Source: Deltaproteobacteria bacterium (GTDB lineage: Bacteria > Myxococcota > Myxococcia > Myxococcales > 40CM-4-68-19). Taken from it: a stretch of DNA of 9,214 nt. Below the pieces are notes generated by a model. It was not told where the DNA came from, ran no database searches, and saw only the letters and a program-made list of their open reading frames with translations. Shown here piece by piece: positions 7,309-9,214 of the stretch (position 1 is its first letter; each line of letters starts with the position of its first letter). The translations under genes and the position numbers were made by a program. The stretch lies in NCBI GenBank assembly GCA_018266095.1, contig JAFEBC010000679.1:1-9214 (forward strand), given 5' to 3'.

Positions 7309-8616
7309 CTAGTTGCGCCCCAGCGCGCGCAGGAGCTGCGCCCGCGCCGTGGCCAGGCGGAAATCCGCGGTGATGACCTGCGCCGCGGCCGTGGAGGTGG
7401 CGAGCTGCGCGTCGTCGAGATCGAGCAGGCTGCCGAGCCCGTTCTGGTAGCGGCTCTCCGCCAGCCGCAGGCGATCCTTGAGGCTCGCGAGCGCATCCGC
7501 CGACGCCGCGCGCGCCGACTGCGCCGCCTTCACCGCCAGCCGCGCCGAATCGAGATCCGCGCGGATCTGCTGCCGCACGCCATCCGCCTGCGCCGCGAGC
7601 GAGGACAGGTTCGCCTCCGCCTCGCGCACCGCCTCCTTGGTGGCGCCGCCCTGGAAGAGCTGCCACGAGAGCGTCGCGCCCACGCTCAGGTTCCAGCCCA
7701 GCTTGTCGAGCGCGAGCCCGCCCTGCGTGAACCCCGCGTTCACCGACAGCGCCGGCCCGTAGCCGCCGCGGATCGCGCCCAGCGTCTGCTGCTCCGCCTG
7801 CGCCTGCAGCTCGAGCGACTTGAGCTCCGGCCGCGCCTTCTGCGCCTCATCGAGCAGCCCGTCGAGGGCCGCGTCCTCGCCCTGCACCGCCTGCAGCGCG
7901 TCGTCGGCCACGTCGTAGTCGATCGGCCCCGGCGCGCCCATCGCCACGTTCAGCGACTGCTTCGCGTTCGCGTAGTTGTTGTCCGCATCGACCAGCGAGA
8001 GCTTCGCATTGGCCACGTCCGCGCGCGACTGCGCCAGATCGATGTCCGGCCGCGTCCCCGCCGTCACGAAGGCCTGCGTCTGCTGCAGGTGCTTCTCCTG
8101 ATTGGCCAGCGTGTCCTGCGCCACCTGCAAGAGCGCCTTGTCCGCCCGCGCCGCGAAGAACGCCGCGCGCACGTTGAGCAGCGCCGTCTGCGCCACGCTC
8201 CTGGCCGTCTCGTCCGCCGACAGCCGGGTCGACTGCGCCGCGCGCCACTTCCCCAGGCCCTGTCCGAAGTCCCACACGAGCTGGTTCGCGGTCACGCTCG
8301 TCGACCAGGAGTTGTAGGTGTCGAAGTTCGAATCCGGCGTCACGCTCGCCGCCGTCGTCCCCGGACGCACGATCACATTCGCCGTGGTCCGCTGGTATCC
8401 GGCGGTGGCCGCGAGCTGCGGCAACAGAGGCGCAAAGGCCTGCCCCGCGCGCGCGTCCGCCGCCTCCACAGAGGCCCGCGCGATCGCGAGCTGCGGCTGA
8501 TGTTCGAGCGCCGACTTCTCCGCGTCCGCCAACCGCACCACCCGCGCCTGCGCCCGCGCCATCGACGGCAGGCCCGCGCACAGCGCGAGCACCGCCACGC
8601 CCATCCACGCGCGCAT
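7309..8616 (-). CDS. TolC-family outer-membrane efflux channel
   Basis: Outer-membrane factor, 435 aa, expected to trimerise into a beta-barrel plus long alpha-helical periplasmic tunnel that receives substrate from the adaptor/RND complex. Residues 1-22 form a Sec signal peptide ending ARA before Gln23. Cys13 is not in a lipobox, so unlike OprM/OpmB-type channels it appears non-lipidated. The family's internal duplication is visible: repeat one about 29-228 and repeat two about 255-432. Their membrane-hairpin regions carry LVWDFGQGLGKWRAAQ (113-128) and LSWQLFQGGATKEAVREAE (316-334). Near the end is the hallmark ESRYQNGLGSLLDLDDAQ (387-404). Alanine/glutamine-rich helices occupy most of the rest. 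ATG 8616 follows the marR stop by 3 bp, and GGGGAAGGG lies 7 nt upstream. Its TAG directly abuts the first possible adaptor ATG. Placing the channel gene between the regulator and the adaptor gives the pump its own exit duct. Confidence 0.94.
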   Translation of the reverse strand: MRAWMGVAVLALCAGLPSMARAQARVVRLADAEKSALEHQPQLAIARASVEAADARAGQAFAPLLPQLAATAGYQRTTANVIVRPGTTAASVTPDSNFDTYNSWSTSVTANQLVWDFGQGLGKWRAAQSTRLSADETARSVAQTALLNVRAAFFAARADKALLQVAQDTLANQEKHLQQTQAFVTAGTRPDIDLAQSRADVANAKLSLVDADNNYANAKQSLNVAMGAPGPIDYDVADDALQAVQGEDAALDGLLDEAQKARPELKSLELQAQAEQQTLGAIRGGYGPALSVNAGFTQGGLALDKLGWNLSVGATLSWQLFQGGATKEAVREAEANLSSLAAQADGVRQQIRADLDSARLAVKAAQSARAASADALASLKDRLRLAESRYQNGLGSLLDLDDAQLATSTAAAQVITADFRLATARAQLLRALGRN

Positions 8617-8619
8617 CGC

Positions 8620-9078
8620 CTAGCCCTTCCCCGCGCGACGCGGCTCGACCGCCAGCGAATCGAGGTTGCCGATCACGCGCTTGAGCAAGCCGCGCAGATG
8701 CTCCTGCTCCGGCGCCGACAGGCCCTTCACCGTCACCCCGCGCACCTCGTCCGCGATCTTTTGCATGCGCTTGGCCAACACGCGGCCGCGCGGAGTCACT
8801 CCCAGGATCGCGCGCCGCCGATCGCCTGGATCACGCTCGAGCACCACCAGCCCGAGCGCCGCCAACTGCGCCACCACCCGCGAGATGGTCGGCAGGTCCG
8901 TGTTCTGCCGCTCCGCCAGCTCGCCCAGCGACGCGCCCTGCAGCTCGTGCGCGCTCACCAGCGTCCAGAACTGCCGGGTGGAGAGACCGTGTTCGCTCAC
9001 CTGCGCTTCGACGGCCTGCTTGAGCCGCCGGCGCGCCGTCCCGATGAGCAGGCCGATGTATTCTTGTCGAGGCAACAT
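8620..9078 (-). CDS. MarR-family transcriptional regulator of the efflux operon
   Basis: 152-residue winged helix-turn-helix protein, the usual MarR size, expected to act as a dimeric DNA-binding regulator, most often a repressor released by small aromatic or drug-like ligands. Dimerisation helices lie at about 5-30 and 103-142. The DNA-binding part is 35-97: LGELAERQNTDLPTISRVVAQL contains the recognition helix (about 63-73), and the wing carries the family motif DPGDRRRAILGVTPRG (83-98). ATG 9078 is the only sensible start, because an in-frame stop sits two codons upstream. It has no recognisable Shine-Dalgarno; that space is filled by a palindrome. The protein has no Cys, so OhrR-type thiol sensing is excluded. 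The C-terminus is basic (EPRRAGKG). As first gene of a tightly packed efflux operon it probably autoregulates and controls the pump. Its ligand is unknown. Confidence 0.94.
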   Translation of the reverse strand: MLPRQEYIGLLIGTARRRLKQAVEAQVSEHGLSTRQFWTLVSAHELQGASLGELAERQNTDLPTISRVVAQLAALGLVVLERDPGDRRRAILGVTPRGRVLAKRMQKIADEVRGVTVKGLSAPEQEHLRGLLKRVIGNLDSLAVEPRRAGKG

Positions 9079-9091
9079 TTGTCAGTGACAA
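9079..9091. promoter_or_regulatory. Candidate MarR operator: perfect palindrome TTGTCA-G-TGACAA
   Basis: A perfect inverted repeat with 6-bp arms and a one-base centre lies immediately upstream of the marR ATG, with no intervening base. On the coding strand the context is TTAGTTGTCACTGACAA then ATG. It is AT-rich compared with the surrounding DNA. MarR-family proteins commonly bind short palindromes of 12-18 bp next to their own gene, so this is the best candidate site for autoregulation of the operon. Binding here would block transcription start or early elongation. The palindrome itself is seen directly; operator function is inferred. Confidence 0.68.
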
Positions 9092-9117
9092 CTAATCGGC
9101 GTTGGCTCGCGGATCAA
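9090..9117 (-). promoter_or_regulatory. Weak candidate promoter for the operon
   Basis: On the minus strand, TTGATC (9117-9112) matches four of six positions of the sigma-70 -35 box. It is followed after 16 nt by TTAGTT (9095-9090), a poor -10 match. The latter overlaps the edge of the palindrome, which would suit repression by the adjacent regulator. The match is weak and the true promoter could lie elsewhere in 9092-9214. Confidence 0.25.
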
Positions 9118-9214
9118 CGTACGCACGGTGTCGAGATGTTTCGAGTGTGGCGATTGCGTCCGCGGTCCCGCGGCGTGGGGAGGGTTGCGTCCTCCGGGAG
9201 GCTTGCGGCTTGGA
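9092..9214. other. Upstream non-coding region of the operon
   Basis: About 120 bp between the palindrome and the window edge with no convincing gene start on either strand. It should hold the operon promoter. It contains two short inverted repeats: CCGCGGTCCCGCGG at 9160-9173 (a 5-bp stem with a 4-nt loop, or a duplicated CCGCGG) and CCTCCGGGAGG at 9191-9201. Neither is followed by a T-run, so neither looks like an intrinsic terminator. What lies beyond the right edge is unknown. Confidence 0.5.

Noticed and set aside
6266..7666. 466-codon minus-strand open frame across the tolC/adaptor junction
   Set aside because: It is out of frame with two well-supported proteins and consists of Gly/Arg/Ala-rich shadow sequence.
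8666..9088. 140-codon plus-strand open frame opposite marR, a possible divergent gene or antitoxin
   Set aside because: It is wholly antisense to a canonical MarR protein, has no ribosome site or family motif, and shows the Ser/Arg/Cys-rich pattern of a shadow frame.
1..9214. Mobile element, CRISPR array, tRNA or rRNA
   Set aside because: No transposase or integrase motifs, terminal inverted repeats, regularly spaced repeats or structured RNA sequences were seen. The only long repeat is the paralogous mdtB/mdtC similarity.

Overview
The window is high-GC DNA (roughly two thirds G+C by eye) with strongly G/C-biased third codon positions. It reads almost wall to wall on the minus strand. Base composition and gene style suggest a Gram-negative such as a myxobacterial/deltaproteobacterial lineage or another high-GC proteobacterium. 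The outer-membrane and periplasmic parts of the encoded machine require a diderm cell, but nothing here fixes the species.

Layout in transcription order, from the right end leftwards: a short upstream non-coding region (9092-9214); a perfect 13-bp palindrome touching a start codon (9079-9091); a MarR-family regulator (9078-8620); a TolC-type outer-membrane channel (8616-7309); a lipoprotein periplasmic adaptor of the MdtA type (start preferably 7293, end 6013); an MdtB-type RND pump subunit (6016-2918); and an MdtC-type RND subunit that runs off the left edge (2910-1, about 65 C-terminal residues missing). Gaps are 3 bp, none (or 15 bp if the preferred adaptor start is used), a 4-bp overlap and 7 bp, so this is very probably one operon.

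Together the genes make a self-contained tripartite multidrug efflux system. The two different RND subunits would form a heteromeric inner-membrane pump (as MdtB and MdtC do in E. coli), the adaptor bridges the periplasm, and the TolC-like protein provides the exit duct. The arrangement resembles E. coli mdtABC and Pseudomonas muxABC-opmB. It differs in having the channel gene first and a MarR-type regulator leading the operon instead of a BaeSR-type two-component system alongside. The palindrome is the obvious candidate operator for MarR autoregulation of all five genes.

I see no mobile element, RNA gene, CRISPR array or clear terminator. The system is of a known type. The points worth a second look are the operator/start-codon arrangement of marR, a proline-to-alanine change in a conserved RND motif of the MdtB subunit, the low-complexity tails of the adaptor, and a 50-bp stretch that is identical in the two pump genes.
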